Counted from the stretch's first letter, positions 35,801 to 44,688 are shown. The stretch: DNA of 64,000 nt from Xanthobacteraceae bacterium (GCA_019745775.1 JAIESR010000006.1:248001-312000); one strand, 5' to 3'. Numbers and translations: made by a program. Notes: a model not told the origin generated them from the letters alone.

Positions 35801-36967
35801 ATGGCTGGTCTTCTCGATCGATTGCCGTTCCGACGCCTCCTCAGGCGCGGTCCCCATATCCTGGTTCTCGATGACTACCCGCCTGATCGGGCGATCGGAG
35901 CGGGCGTTCCGCGCGCGGTCGAGATGCTGCGGGCGTTGGCGGCCTTTGGCGCGAAGGTCACCATGTGGCCGCTGGGGCCGCCCATGGCTGTCGGTCGGGC
36001 GGAGATTCACGGCGCGTCTATTGTGCGCGGCGCCGGCAATGTTGACCGCCTGCGCGGCTACCTGCAACGTCATGGCCCGTCGTTCGACGCCATCATTGTC
36101 TCGCGCCCCCACAATATGCGGACGTTCCTCTCGGCCGTGGTACGAAAGCCAGCGAGCCCCGCGGGGCCGCCGGTATTCTATGACGCAGAGGCCCTCTACG
36201 CGGAGCGCGACATCATCCGGAGCGAGGTGATGGGCGCCCCGCTGCCGGCTGACGAGGCGAGGCGGATGATTGACGAAGAACTCGATCTGGCCCTGAATGC
36301 GCAGATCGTCCTGACCGTCAATCAAAAAACCGCATCCTCCTTCCAGGCAGCGGGCCACCAAGACGTCCGCGTGCTCGGCTATGCGATCGAACCGCAGCCA
36401 ACGATTCCGTCGTTCGAGCAGCGCAACGGCTTCCTGTTCGTCGGGCCGACCCGGATCGAGAGCGAGCCCAACAGCGACGCCGTGGTGTGGTTTGCCGACC
36501 AGGTGCTGCCGCGGCTGCGCGGCCGGCTGAACAGCGATGTCTCGCTGACCGTCGCGGGCACGACGGGCGCGCGCAATGTGCGGATGTGCGCCGCGAAAGG
36601 TCTGGATATCAAGGGTCCGATCGCCGACCTGCGCGATGTCTATGCCCGGGCGCGCGTGTTCGTCGCGCCGACGCGGTTTGCTGCCGGCATTCCGCTCAAG
36701 GTCTACGATGCTGCCGCCCATGGCGTGCCGGCCGTTGTCACGCCGATGCTTGCCGAAAGCATCGGCTGGACGCACGAGCGCCAGGCGCTGGTTGCGCAGA
36801 CGCCGGATGATTTCGCGGCCGCCTGTCACCGTCTGCATGAGGATAAGAGTTTGTGGGAGCGCATCCGTTCCGCCGCGCTCGCCGCCATCACCGAGGAGTG
36901 CCGCCCCGCGCATTTCGACCGCGTGATCGCAGACTTGCTGTCGACGATCGGGAACAATCGACGCTGA
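35801..36967 (+). CDS. GT4-type glycosyltransferase
   Basis: The 388-residue protein has two Rossmann-like domains. The C-terminal half shows GT4 features: FLFVGPTRIESEPN at the start of the donor domain, and IPLKVYDAAAHGVPAVVTP, equivalent to the E-x7-E nucleotide-sugar-binding region with one Glu replaced. The N-terminus is HILVLDDYPPD. It starts 15 bases after ettA and is followed 11 bases later by tam. It probably adds a sugar to an envelope polysaccharide. Donor and acceptor are unknown. Confidence 0.75.
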   Translation: MAGLLDRLPFRRLLRRGPHILVLDDYPPDRAIGAGVPRAVEMLRALAAFGAKVTMWPLGPPMAVGRAEIHGASIVRGAGNVDRLRGYLQRHGPSFDAIIVSRPHNMRTFLSAVVRKPASPAGPPVFYDAEALYAERDIIRSEVMGAPLPADEARRMIDEELDLALNAQIVLTVNQKTASSFQAAGHQDVRVLGYAIEPQPTIPSFEQRNGFLFVGPTRIESEPNSDAVVWFADQVLPRLRGRLNSDVSLTVAGTTGARNVRMCAAKGLDIKGPIADLRDVYARARVFVAPTRFAAGIPLKVYDAAAHGVPAVVTPMLAESIGWTHERQALVAQTPDDFAAACHRLHEDKSLWERIRSAALAAITEECRPAHFDRVIADLLSTIGNNRR

Positions 36968-36978
36968 AAGGTCGCCGC

Positions 36979-37752
36979 ATGGCCGAAGACTGGTCCGCGA
37001 AGCAGTACCTCAAGTTCGAGGACGAGCGCACGCGTCCGCCTCGTGATCTGCTGGCGCAGATTCCGCTGACCAATCCCAAGCGTGTGGTCGATCTCGGCTG
37101 CGGCCCTGGCAATTCCACCGAGCTGTTGATCGAGCGCTATCCCAACGCCGAGGTGATCGGCGTCGATTCCTCGCCCGACATGCTCCGCCAGGCACGCGAG
37201 CGCTTGCCGAACTGCAAATTCGTCCAAGGCGATCTCGAGACCTGGTTGCCGGAGCCCGGCACCGACCTTCTGTTCGGCAATGCCGTGTTCCAGTGGCTGC
37301 CGGATCATCCCCAGGTCTTGGCGCGTCTGCTCACCGCGCTGCCGACGGGTGGCGTTCTGGCGGTGCAGATGCCCGACAACACCCATGAGCCCGCGCTCCA
37401 ACTCATGGCGAAGGTCGGTGCCGACGGCCCGTGGGCGGACGCGATCGCGAAGTCGGATGCCGCGCGCAACGATCTCCTAACTCCGGAGCAGTTCTACGAT
37501 TTGTTGCGTCCGCTTTGTAATCATCTCGACGTCTGGCACACCCACTACCAGCACCTGATGCCGAACCACGCCGGTGTGGTGGAATGGTTCAAGGGCTCAT
37601 CGCTGCGGCCGTTCTACGAGGTGCTTGAAGGCAGGACGCGCGAGCAATATCTCGCCGCCTATGCCGACGCGATCACGCGCACCTATTCGGCGCGCTACGA
37701 CGGCAAGGTTATGCTGAGGTTTCCGCGACTGTTTATTTTGGCCGTTCGTTAA
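36979..37752 (+). CDS. tam: Trans-aconitate 2-methyltransferase
   Basis: The 257-residue SAM methyltransferase starts MAEDWSAKQYLKFEDERTRP, a pattern specific to Tam, with motif I VVDLGCGPGNSTELL, acidic VIGVDSSPDML and post-motif FGNAVFQWLPDH. Tam methylates trans-aconitate, a toxic by-product that inhibits aconitase. The ATG at 36979 matches the family start. Its last four bases overlap the convergent RaiA-like gene. Confidence 0.9.
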   Translation: MAEDWSAKQYLKFEDERTRPPRDLLAQIPLTNPKRVVDLGCGPGNSTELLIERYPNAEVIGVDSSPDMLRQARERLPNCKFVQGDLETWLPEPGTDLLFGNAVFQWLPDHPQVLARLLTALPTGGVLAVQMPDNTHEPALQLMAKVGADGPWADAIAKSDAARNDLLTPEQFYDLLRPLCNHLDVWHTHYQHLMPNHAGVVEWFKGSSLRPFYEVLEGRTREQYLAAYADAITRTYSARYDGKVMLRFPRLFILAVR

Positions 37753-38342
37753 TCGCTGCCGTTGCTCGCGCTTTTCTTCACCCGCACCTTGCTGGCGATC
37801 GGGCCGGTGTCGCCCATGGCGTCGACGTAATAGACCTCGTGGCCGCGCCGCAGATCGTCGAAATCTCCCGACAGCATGGCGTTGCGGTGGAAATAGAGCA
37901 GGGCGCCTTGCTGCGTGAGCAGGAATCCGAACTCGCCGCCGGGATCGATCTCGGCGACCTGGCCAAGCGCCTGGTTCGGTCCGTCGTGATGGGGCTCCTT
38001 GGTGCGGCCGTCGCGCTTCTCCTTGATGTCCACGAGGCGGCGCTCGGCAATGCGAAACGCCTCGTTGATCGCCTTGTGCAGGTCGGGGCGCTGATATTTC
38101 CGCATCAGGTGGTCGGGCTCGTGGCTGACCACGACGTCCGGCCGGCCGGGGATACCGAGCTCGATATGGACCACCGGCGGAATGGTGCCGTTGTGGTTCT
38201 TGGCGCGCTGGTCGACGCGGACGCGGCAGGATGTCAGCCGGTCGTAGATTTTCTCGAGGTCGGCGACCCGCTCGCGGATTTCCTGTTCGGCCCAGTCCGA
38301 GCTGTCGATATTGTGAAAGGCGACTTCGAGCGGCACCTGCAT
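37749..38342 (-). CDS. HPF/RaiA-like ribosome-associated protein with C-terminal cold-shock-like segment
   Basis: Residues about 1-115 form an S30AE/HPF-type domain (VPLEVAFHNIDSSDWAEQEI, then LEKIYDRLTSCRVRVDQRA, then DLHKAINEAFRIAERRL). After a charged linker, residues about 128-190 resemble a cold-shock domain (GEFGFLLTQQG, LLYFHRNAM). HPF proteins shut down ribosomes in stationary phase. The C-terminal module differs from the usual HPF dimerisation domain, so it may add RNA binding. The gene overlaps tam by four bases tail to tail. Confidence 0.75.
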   Translation of the reverse strand: MQVPLEVAFHNIDSSDWAEQEIRERVADLEKIYDRLTSCRVRVDQRAKNHNGTIPPVVHIELGIPGRPDVVVSHEPDHLMRKYQRPDLHKAINEAFRIAERRLVDIKEKRDGRTKEPHHDGPNQALGQVAEIDPGGEFGFLLTQQGALLYFHRNAMLSGDFDDLRRGHEVYYVDAMGDTGPIASKVRVKKSASNGSD

Positions 38343-38442
38343 CTGTTCCTCCGGGTGTTTTCCGACTTTTGGCGTATTTGCGCGCTTATGCTAACGCCCG
38401 GAAATCACGATTCGTTGCAGGTTCCGGGAGACCATCAGGGCC

Positions 38443-39684
38443 ATGAGATTTCAAGGACTTGTACTCGCGATTGGTTGTGCCGTCGCAGCCCTGTTGGGCA
38501 CGCCCGCGCGCCCGGCGCCTGATGCGGCATTCACCCGCTGGCTCGAGAGCCTATGGCCGCAGGTGCAGGCAAAGGGGGTTTCGCGCAAGACATTTTCGGC
38601 TGCCATTCACAATCTCGAGCCCGACTTGTCATTGCCGGACCTCGAGCTGCCGGGCCGTAAAGGCCGCGCGCAGCCGCAGCAGGCCGAATTCGTGCAGACG
38701 CCGGCGGACTACATCCGCGAGAGATCGATCGCCAGCCTCGCCGACCGCGGCAAGCAGCTTGCGGCGCAGCACCGCGCGACGCTCGCCAAGATCGAGCAGC
38801 AATACGGCGTGCCGGCGAACATCATCCTGGCGATCTGGGGGCGCGAGACCGCCTATGGCAGCCACAAGCTGCCGCACAACGCGATCCGCGTGCTGGCGAC
38901 GCAGGGCTTCTATGGCCGGCGCAAGGACATGTTCAAGGACGAGTTCCTCGACGCGCTGAAGATCCTGGAGGAGGGTCACATCTCGCTCGCGAATATGCGC
39001 AGCTCCTGGGGCGGTGCGATGGGCCTCACGCAATTCCTGCCGTCGGAGTTCTACAAGCACGCCGTCGATTTCGACGGCGACGGACATCGCGATATCTGGA
39101 GCTCGGTGCCCGACGCGCTCGCCTCCGCCGCGCAGCAGCTCGTGAACAAGGGCTGGAAGCGTGGCCAGCGCTGGGCCTACGAGGTGCGCGCTCCCGCGGG
39201 CGTCGACTGCACCACCGGCGTGCCCGAGTTCAAGCAGACCGTGGGCGAATGGATCCAGAAGGGCTTCACGCCGACGCATGGCCGCCGGCCCAGCCAGCAC
39301 GAGCTCAGCGAGCCGGCATCGCTGCTGCAGCCTGAAGGCATCTACGGGCCGGCGTTCCTCACGCTCAACAACTACTTCGTGATCAAGGAATACAATTTCT
39401 CCGATCTCTACGTGCTGTTCGTCGGACACCTGAGCGATCGCATCGGCGACCCGCGCACGTTCGAGACGCCGTGGAGCAAGAACGCGCAGCTCAAGAGCAC
39501 GCAGGTCGAGAGCATGCAGAACACGCTCATGAAACTCGGGCTCTACAAGGACAAGCTTGACGGCAAGGCCGGCATGCTGACGCGCTCGGCGCTCGGGCAG
39601 TATCAGAAGGCCAACCGCCTCAAGGTCGATTGCTGGCCGACCGCCGCAGTGCTGGAGCACATGCAGGCGAGAGCGAAGCGATAG
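38443..39684 (+). CDS. Lytic murein transglycosylase (MltB family) with peptidoglycan-binding domain
   Basis: The 413-residue periplasmic enzyme has a signal peptide (LVLAIGCAVAALLGTPA), an SLT/MltB catalytic domain with the catalytic Glu in IWGRETAYGS (about residue 132), GAMGLTQFLPSEF and DFDGDGHRDIW, and a C-terminal PG_binding_1-like domain (MQNTLMKLGLYKDKLDG, ALGQYQKANRLKVD). It cleaves glycan strands to 1,6-anhydromuropeptides. There is no lipobox Cys, so it is soluble rather than a lipoprotein. A strong terminator follows at 39703-39739. Confidence 0.9.
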   Translation: MRFQGLVLAIGCAVAALLGTPARPAPDAAFTRWLESLWPQVQAKGVSRKTFSAAIHNLEPDLSLPDLELPGRKGRAQPQQAEFVQTPADYIRERSIASLADRGKQLAAQHRATLAKIEQQYGVPANIILAIWGRETAYGSHKLPHNAIRVLATQGFYGRRKDMFKDEFLDALKILEEGHISLANMRSSWGGAMGLTQFLPSEFYKHAVDFDGDGHRDIWSSVPDALASAAQQLVNKGWKRGQRWAYEVRAPAGVDCTTGVPEFKQTVGEWIQKGFTPTHGRRPSQHELSEPASLLQPEGIYGPAFLTLNNYFVIKEYNFSDLYVLFVGHLSDRIGDPRTFETPWSKNAQLKSTQVESMQNTLMKLGLYKDKLDGKAGMLTRSALGQYQKANRLKVDCWPTAAVLEHMQARAKR

Positions 39685-39702
39685 CGCGACCGCACAAAGC
39701 AA

Positions 39703-39739
39703 GACCCGGCGGCGCTGGCGCGTCCGCCGGGTCGGTTTT
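39703..39739 (+). terminator. Rho-independent terminator after the lytic transglycosylase gene
   Basis: A perfect 10-bp stem, GACCCGGCGG (39703-39712) with CCGCCGGGTC (39724-39733), has an 11-base loop and is followed by GG and four T. It sits between convergent genes. Confidence 0.85.
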
Positions 39740-39755
39740 CCCAGCGTATAGAGAG

Positions 39756-40076
39756 TTAGTAGCCCGGGCAGACCTGTACTGGCTGGCCCATGTAACCAAC
39801 CACGCGGCCGTACGGATCGTAGACCGGCTGTGCAGCCCAGTAGCAGCCAGCGTATTGCACCGGCTGGCCGTAGCCCTCGTACACCACATAGCCGCGCGGA
39901 CGCGAGGCGATGATGGCGCCGGTGATGATTGCGCCGCCGAGAATGCCGGCGGCAACACCGGGGCCCCAGCCCCAGCCGCCGCGACGACCCCACTGAGCGT
40001 CAGCGTCGGATACGGAAACGGCCAACGTGCCGGCGATGGTGGCGGCCGCGACCAGTGCAGTCACAGTCCTTTTCAT
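39756..40076 (-). CDS. Small secreted Gly/Tyr-rich protein of unknown function
   Basis: The 106-residue precursor has a signal peptide (VTALVAAATIAGTLAVS, cleavage near ADA-QW), a WGRRGGWGWGPG segment, one hydrophobic glycine-zipper helix (GILGGAIITGAIIA), and a Tyr/Gly/Pro-rich tail with two Cys. It resembles small rhizobial envelope proteins with a hydrophobic centre, but I cannot name a family. AGGAGA precedes the ATG at 40076. Confidence 0.7.
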   Translation of the reverse strand: MKRTVTALVAAATIAGTLAVSVSDADAQWGRRGGWGWGPGVAAGILGGAIITGAIIASRPRGYVVYEGYGQPVQYAGCYWAAQPVYDPYGRVVGYMGQPVQVCPGY

Positions 40077-40510
40077 GAAGATCTCCTGCGGGCGGTCGGT
40101 CCTGAACCGAGCGCTGTTCGAGAGAGGTTGAATGTTCCCAAACGCCCCCAACTCGACGCCCCCATGCGTCGAAACAAGCGCCAAGAGAATCCGCTTTCAA
40201 TTTGTCGGAATTTTGATGGTTTTGAAGGCATTTATGAACAGAAGCTTAACGATCGCGCGATCGGGTTCCATCGGCGCGTGAGACTTCAAAAAACGCGGTG
40301 CTTGCTCGCCGCGTGACCTGCCTGCCATTCAGCCCCGTTGCAGCAGGAGTGGGAGTAGACACCGCCGAGCCGATCGAGCAGCTTTGAGTTCCCGCAGGCC
40401 GGCGTCGACTTCCAGCAGACACCGATGCGCCAGCCCCGGCGCGCGAAGAATTTCTTGGTGCGGGACCTGTTCGCCGGTCCGGCGGACCTGACCGCTGAAG
40501 GAGAGAGCCG
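40077..40510. other. Intergenic region with a possible minus-strand transcript
   Basis: This 434-base gap lies between the leftward secreted protein gene and the rightward GFA gene. No standard gene is evident. A minus-strand hairpin with a T tract at 40288-40314 has no annotated gene in front of it, hinting at a small RNA from about 40500-40290. The minus frame there (with CWKSTPACGNSKLLDRLGG) has no ordinary start codon. Confidence 0.35.
40288..40314 (-). terminator. Terminator-like hairpin facing left without an obvious gene
   Basis: On the minus strand ACGCGG (40314-40309) pairs with CCGCGT (40298-40293) around a 10-base loop. The T of the second arm begins a run of six T (40293-40288). 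The stem is short, so it is only a candidate. Confidence 0.4.
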
Positions 40511-40915
40511 ATGAAAATCGACGGCGGGTGCCACTGCGGCGCCATCACCTATGAGGCGGAGGTCGATCCCGACCACGCGTCGATCTGCCATTGCACCGAC
40601 TGCCAGAAGCTGTCGGGCACCGTGTTCCGCACGTCGATCCGCGCGGCCAACGACAAGTTCAAGATCCTCACCGGCGAGCCAAAGGTCTATGTGAAGATCG
40701 GCGACAGCGGAGGCCGTCGCGCGCAGGCGTTCTGCGGCAATTGCGGCTCGCCGATCTATGCGACCGCGGCCGAAGGCGGCGCACCCTACAACATCCGGGT
40801 CGGCACCGTGCGCCAGCGCGATCAGCTCGTGCCGAAGGTGCAGATCTGGTGCCGCTCCGAGCAGCAGTGGCTTCCGATCTTGGGAGCGATCCGCAAGGTC
40901 GAGAAACAGGCTTAG
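40511..40915 (+). CDS. GFA family (glutathione-dependent formaldehyde-activating-like) zinc protein
   Basis: The 134-residue protein has the GFA zinc pattern: GGCHCGAITYE at the N-terminus, CHCTDCQKLSG near residue 27-37 and FCGNCGSPIY near 74. The Cys sets bind two zinc ions. Members include GFA-like enzymes and centromere protein V. The original formaldehyde-activating role is disputed and few have known substrates. AAGGAGAG precedes the ATG. Confidence 0.88.
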   Translation: MKIDGGCHCGAITYEAEVDPDHASICHCTDCQKLSGTVFRTSIRAANDKFKILTGEPKVYVKIGDSGGRRAQAFCGNCGSPIYATAAEGGAPYNIRVGTVRQRDQLVPKVQIWCRSEQQWLPILGAIRKVEKQA

Positions 40916-40986
40916 ACTTTTCGCCGATGACAGGCGGCGGGAACTGGGCGACAATCCCGGAAAGTCGTGCTTCCGGGAGGAATTCG

Positions 40987-41967
40987 ATGCTTCGTTCCGC
41001 AGTTGTATCGTTGGCCCTTGCTGGTGCATTGGCGCTTGGTCAGGCGCCGGCGCTGGCGCAGGACTATCCGACGCGGCCGATCACGGTGATCGTGCCGTTC
41101 CCCGCCGGCGGGCCTACCGACACCATCGCGCGCGTCACGGCGCAGTCGATGTCGAAGCCGCTCGGCCAGCAGATCATCGTTGAGAACGTCTCCGGCGCCG
41201 GTGGAACGCTCGGCACCGCCCGTGCATCGCGCTCCGCGCCCGACGGCTATACGCTGCTGCTCCACCATCTCGGGCTCGCGACTGCCGACACGCTCTATCG
41301 CAAGCTGCCCTACGCCACCAAGAAGGCGTTCGCGCCGATCGGCCTCGTCACCGACGCGCCGATGGTGTTCATCGGCAAGTCCGATCTCCCGCCCAACAAT
41401 TTCGCCGAGCTTGTTGCCCTCGCCAAGAAGCAGGGCGAGAAGCTGACCTTCGCAACCTCGGGCGTCGGATCGTCGTCGCAACTCTGCGCGCTGCTGTTCA
41501 TGAGCGCGATCCAGACCAAGCTGACGCAGGTGCCTTACAAAGGCGGCGGCCCGCTGATGAACGATCTGATCGGCCGGCAGGTCGATATGGGCTGCGAGCA
41601 GGCGACCACCGCGACGCCTGCGGTCCAGAGCAAGCGCATCAAGGGCTATGCGGTGACCACCACCGCGCGGCTGCAATCGCTGCCGGAGCTTCCGACCGCT
41701 GACGAGGGTGGCCTCAAGGGCTTCTCGCTCGGCGTCTGGCATGGTCTTTATGCGCCGGCCGGCACGCCGGCGCCGATCATCCAGAAGCTTTCCGCCGCGC
41801 TGCAAGGCGCGCTCAAGGATCCGGACCTCATCAAGCGGTTCGATCTGATCAACACCGAGCCGATCGCGCCCAACCTCGCGACGCCCGAGGCGCTGCAGAA
41901 ACATCTGTTCGCCGAGGTCGACCGCTGGGCGCCGATCATCAAGGCCGCTGGCGAGTACGCCGACTGA
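40987..41967 (+). CDS. TTT-family (Bug) substrate-binding protein
   Basis: The 326-residue periplasmic receptor has a signal peptide ending APALA-QD and the classic Bug opening YPTRPITVIVPFPAGGPTD, followed by IIVENVSGAGGTLGT and the DGYTLL motif. It belongs to the tripartite tricarboxylate transporter receptors. No TctA/TctB gene is nearby. GGGAGGA precedes the ATG. A VOC-domain gene follows 36 bases later, so the two may be co-expressed. Confidence 0.9.
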   Translation: MLRSAVVSLALAGALALGQAPALAQDYPTRPITVIVPFPAGGPTDTIARVTAQSMSKPLGQQIIVENVSGAGGTLGTARASRSAPDGYTLLLHHLGLATADTLYRKLPYATKKAFAPIGLVTDAPMVFIGKSDLPPNNFAELVALAKKQGEKLTFATSGVGSSSQLCALLFMSAIQTKLTQVPYKGGGPLMNDLIGRQVDMGCEQATTATPAVQSKRIKGYAVTTTARLQSLPELPTADEGGLKGFSLGVWHGLYAPAGTPAPIIQKLSAALQGALKDPDLIKRFDLINTEPIAPNLATPEALQKHLFAEVDRWAPIIKAAGEYAD

Positions 41968-42003
41968 ACATCGCAAGGTTGGACAAGAAGGGGAGAACAA
42001 CGA

Positions 42004-42384
42004 ATGGCCACCTACACCTGGGACCATGTCCATCTCAAGACGCCGAATCCGGAAGAGATGGCGCAGTGGTTCGAAAAGATGCTCGGCGGCGAGATCGTTC
42101 GCACCATGCAGCAGGGCAAGCCGCGCATCGACGTCAAGCTCGGCGGCGCCAACATCTTCATCGCCGAGAGCGACGGGCACAATCCGCCGCCGCAGATTCC
42201 CTATCGCGGGCTCGAGCACTTCGGCCTCACCGTCAAGAGCATCGATGACGTCGCCGCCGAGCTCAAGGCCAAGGGCTGCGAGTTCACCAAGGAGCCGACC
42301 ACCGTGCGCCCGGGCGTGCGTATCTGCTTCATCCGCGGGCCGCAGGGTATCTCGATCGAGCTGCTCGAACGCAAACAGGTGTGA
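42004..42384 (+). CDS. VOC family (glyoxalase/bleomycin-resistance-like) protein
   Basis: The 126-residue protein forms one VOC module pair. Candidate metal ligands are His in DHVHLK, His in LEHFGLTV and Glu in SIELLER near the C-terminus. VOC enzymes include lactoylglutathione lyases, extradiol dioxygenases and epimerases. Substrate is unknown. It closely follows the Bug receptor gene, suggesting action on the imported compound. GGGGAG precedes the ATG. Confidence 0.83.
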   Translation: MATYTWDHVHLKTPNPEEMAQWFEKMLGGEIVRTMQQGKPRIDVKLGGANIFIAESDGHNPPPQIPYRGLEHFGLTVKSIDDVAAELKAKGCEFTKEPTTVRPGVRICFIRGPQGISIELLERKQV

Positions 42385-42504
42385 GCGCGACTTTAACGGA
42401 TTAGGAGGCTTGTCCGAGGAATTCCGGCGCCAGGCGGGACGATCTTTGCTATGGATCGGTATGACCTTCCTCAGGTCCGCATCTGGAAACCATACGGAGG
42501 CAAC

Positions 42505-42939
42505 ATGCTCATGTCTGCGCGGAAACTCACCGCCACGGTTCTCGTGGCTGCAAGCGTCGCATCGACCGCCGGCGTCGCTTCGGCGGCGCCGATGAATGGT
42601 CTCGCGATCAGGAACGCGGTGCCCTCGAATGTGGAAACCGTGCAGCTCCGCCGATGGGGTTGGCCCGTCGCCGGTGGCCTCGTCGCAGGCGCGATCGTCG
42701 GCAGCATGCTCGCCGCTCCCTATGGGCCCTACGGTCCCTATGGTCCTTACTATGGCCCCGGCCCGTACTATGTCGGCCCGGGCCCGTACTATCCGGCGCC
42801 TTACGTTGCGGGGCCGGTCGTTCGTCGGGGGGCGGTCTATAGCGATGCCGTTGCGTACTGCATGCGCCGCTACCGGTCGTACGATCCGCGGAGCGGGACC
42901 TTCCTCGGCTACGATGGCCTGCGCCATCCGTGCCCCTGA
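42505..42939 (+). CDS. BA14K family secreted protein
   Basis: The roughly 144-residue precursor has a signal peptide (VLVAASVASTAGVASA), a short hydrophobic glycine helix, a PYGPYGPYYGPGPYY-type repeat, and a C-terminal BA14K motif (YCMRRYRSYDPRSGTFLGY with a final HPCP). BA14K is an immunoreactive, lectin-like protein family first known from Brucella and widespread in Rhizobiales. Two close ATGs (42505 and 42511) follow ACGGAGG. The second has more usual spacing. Confidence 0.87.
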   Translation: MLMSARKLTATVLVAASVASTAGVASAAPMNGLAIRNAVPSNVETVQLRRWGWPVAGGLVAGAIVGSMLAAPYGPYGPYGPYYGPGPYYVGPGPYYPAPYVAGPVVRRGAVYSDAVAYCMRRYRSYDPRSGTFLGYDGLRHPCP

Positions 42940-42961
42940 GATCGCTTCGCGCGCGTGAATG

Positions 42962-43000
42962 AAAAAGGGAGGCCGCACATGCGTGCCTCCCTCGCATTTT
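42962..43000. terminator. Bidirectional terminator between convergent genes
   Basis: AGGGAGGC (42966-42973) pairs with GCCTCCCT (42985-42992). Rightward it is followed by CGCATTTT. Leftward the stem is followed by five T. It serves the BA14K gene and the convergent Bug receptor gene. Confidence 0.82.
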
Positions 43001-43017
43001 GGGTTCACAAGTCTAGT

Positions 43018-43992
43018 CTAGTTGAACTGCAGCTTGGCCGCCTTGACCAGCGCAATGTTGGAAGCGACCTCGCGCTTGACCATGGCGTCGAACTCGGCCG
43101 GCGTCATCTTCAGCGGCTCGATGCCCTGCGGCTTGAACTTGTCCTGCACCGCCGGCGTCGCCAGCGCCTTCTGCGTTTCGGCATGGAGCTTGTCGACGAT
43201 CGCGCGGGGTGTCTTCGAAGGCACGAACAGGCCGAGCCAGTAGTTGTAGTCGGAATCTTTAAGGCCCGCTTCGAGCGTCGTCGGCACGTCCGGCAGCGCC
43301 GCCGAGCGGGCGGGGGAGCTGACGGCCAATGCCATCAGCTTGCCGTCGCGGATCAGCGGCAGCGCCGCCGAAATGCCCATGCAGCTGAAGTCGACGCGGC
43401 CGGCCATCACCTCGGTGAGCGCTTCCGGACCGCCTTTGAACGGGACGTGTGTCGCTTCATAGCCGGCCGACAGCCGTAACCGCTCCGCCGCCCAATGGGT
43501 GGCGCTGCCAACGCCGGCCGAGCCGTAGGTGAACTGGCCGCTCTTCTTCGCGGCCGCCACCAGGTCCTGCACGGTCTTGAAACCGCGCCCGGGGTGCACC
43601 ACCGTCACGTTCGGGATGGTGCCGAACGGGATCACGCCGGAGAAGTCGCGCACCGGATCGTAAACCAGTTTGGGATAGGCCGCGGGCGCCGCCGAATGCG
43701 CTGCGGCCTGGATCAGCAGCGTATGCCCGTCAGGCTCGGCGTTAACGACGGCGGCGGTGCCGATGGTGCCGCCGGCGCCGCCGCGATTTTCGATCACGAT
43801 GGTCTGGCCGAGCTGCCGCGACAGCGGGTCCATCACGATGCGCCCGACGATGTCGAGCGAGCTTCCCGCTGCGAACGGCACCATGGCCCTGATCTGGCGC
43901 GTCGGATAGACCTGGGCGGCGGCGAAGCGCGGCAGCGCGGGTGACGCCAGAGCGGCTGCCGACATGGTCAAGAATGTGCGGCGCGTGGTCAT
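43018..43992 (-). CDS. TTT-family (Bug) substrate-binding protein with Tat-like signal
   Basis: The 324-residue receptor begins MTTRRTFLTMSAAALASPAL, a TRRTFL twin-arginine-type signal, then mature YPTRQIRAMVPFAAGSSLD and IVIENRGGAGGTIGT, as in Bug proteins. The DGHTLL motif and late LPDVPTTLEAGL are also present. The ligand is unknown and no transport subunits are adjacent. It stands between a bidirectional terminator and the CMD gene (same strand, 90 bases apart). Confidence 0.9.
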   Translation of the reverse strand: MTTRRTFLTMSAAALASPALPRFAAAQVYPTRQIRAMVPFAAGSSLDIVGRIVMDPLSRQLGQTIVIENRGGAGGTIGTAAVVNAEPDGHTLLIQAAAHSAAPAAYPKLVYDPVRDFSGVIPFGTIPNVTVVHPGRGFKTVQDLVAAAKKSGQFTYGSAGVGSATHWAAERLRLSAGYEATHVPFKGGPEALTEVMAGRVDFSCMGISAALPLIRDGKLMALAVSSPARSAALPDVPTTLEAGLKDSDYNYWLGLFVPSKTPRAIVDKLHAETQKALATPAVQDKFKPQGIEPLKMTPAEFDAMVKREVASNIALVKAAKLQFN

Positions 43993-44082
43993 GGTCGTTC
44001 CTCTCCCTGAAATGTCATTGGCTCAAACTAACGCGGCCGCTACGGCCACGACAGAGACAACATGTCCTAGGCTTGCGGCACC

Positions 44083-44613
44083 TTAGGACTCCGGCGGAAT
44101 CGGCACTTCGTGCACCTTCATGGCCATGGCGACCGAGGTGTAATAGCCGATCAGCACCAGCACCTCGGCGATGCCGGGGCGGCCGAGCGTCTTCTCGATC
44201 TCGGCAAATTCCGCGTCCGGCACCTTGCGGCTCGCGATCATCGCGGCCGCGAAACGGTGCACCGCCTTTTCATGCGGGTCGGTGAGCGGCGGCTCGGTGC
44301 CGGCGATCAACGCATCGAGTATCGCCTGCGACAGCCCGACTTTCCTCCCCATCCGCACATGCGCGGTCTGGACGTAGTCGCCGCGCCAATGCGTGGCGAT
44401 CATCACGATTACCATCTCGACCTCGCGCTCGGACAACGTCGAGCGCTTGTTGAGGAAGGTGCCGATCTGCTCCATGCCGCTGGCGATGGTCGGGGAATGG
44501 ATCCAGACCCGGTAGGGGCCGAGGATGCGGCCGCGCCCGGCAACCAGTTGTTCGAAGATCTTGGTCTGTTCGGCGGTGAGTTGGTCGGGCGTCAGGTCGA
44601 GAAGGCGGCTCAT
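44083..44613 (-). CDS. Carboxymuconolactone decarboxylase (CMD/AhpD-like) family protein
   Basis: The 176-residue helical protein matches the CMD fold: LNKRSTLSEREVEMVIVMIA, then THWRGDYVQTAHVRMGRKVGLS, where AhpD-type members carry a CxxC that is absent here. So it is more like a true decarboxylase or a related lyase than a peroxidase partner. It may act in aromatic acid catabolism with the neighbouring receptor, which is inference. Confidence 0.82.
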   Translation of the reverse strand: MSRLLDLTPDQLTAEQTKIFEQLVAGRGRILGPYRVWIHSPTIASGMEQIGTFLNKRSTLSEREVEMVIVMIATHWRGDYVQTAHVRMGRKVGLSQAILDALIAGTEPPLTDPHEKAVHRFAAAMIASRKVPDAEFAEIEKTLGRPGIAEVLVLIGYYTSVAMAMKVHEVPIPPES

Positions 44614-44688
44614 GTGGCGTGTCGTCCCTGGTGCTTGTGTGTCTGTGATAGCAAAACGTAGCCGGTATGGGATCGAAGCGAAATCGCC

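Noticed and set aside
40246-40548. Leftward frames in the gap before the GFA gene considered as a small Cys-containing protein
   Set aside because: The frame with CWKSTPACGNSKLL has no ATG, GTG or TTG within the gap. A small RNA is the better guess.
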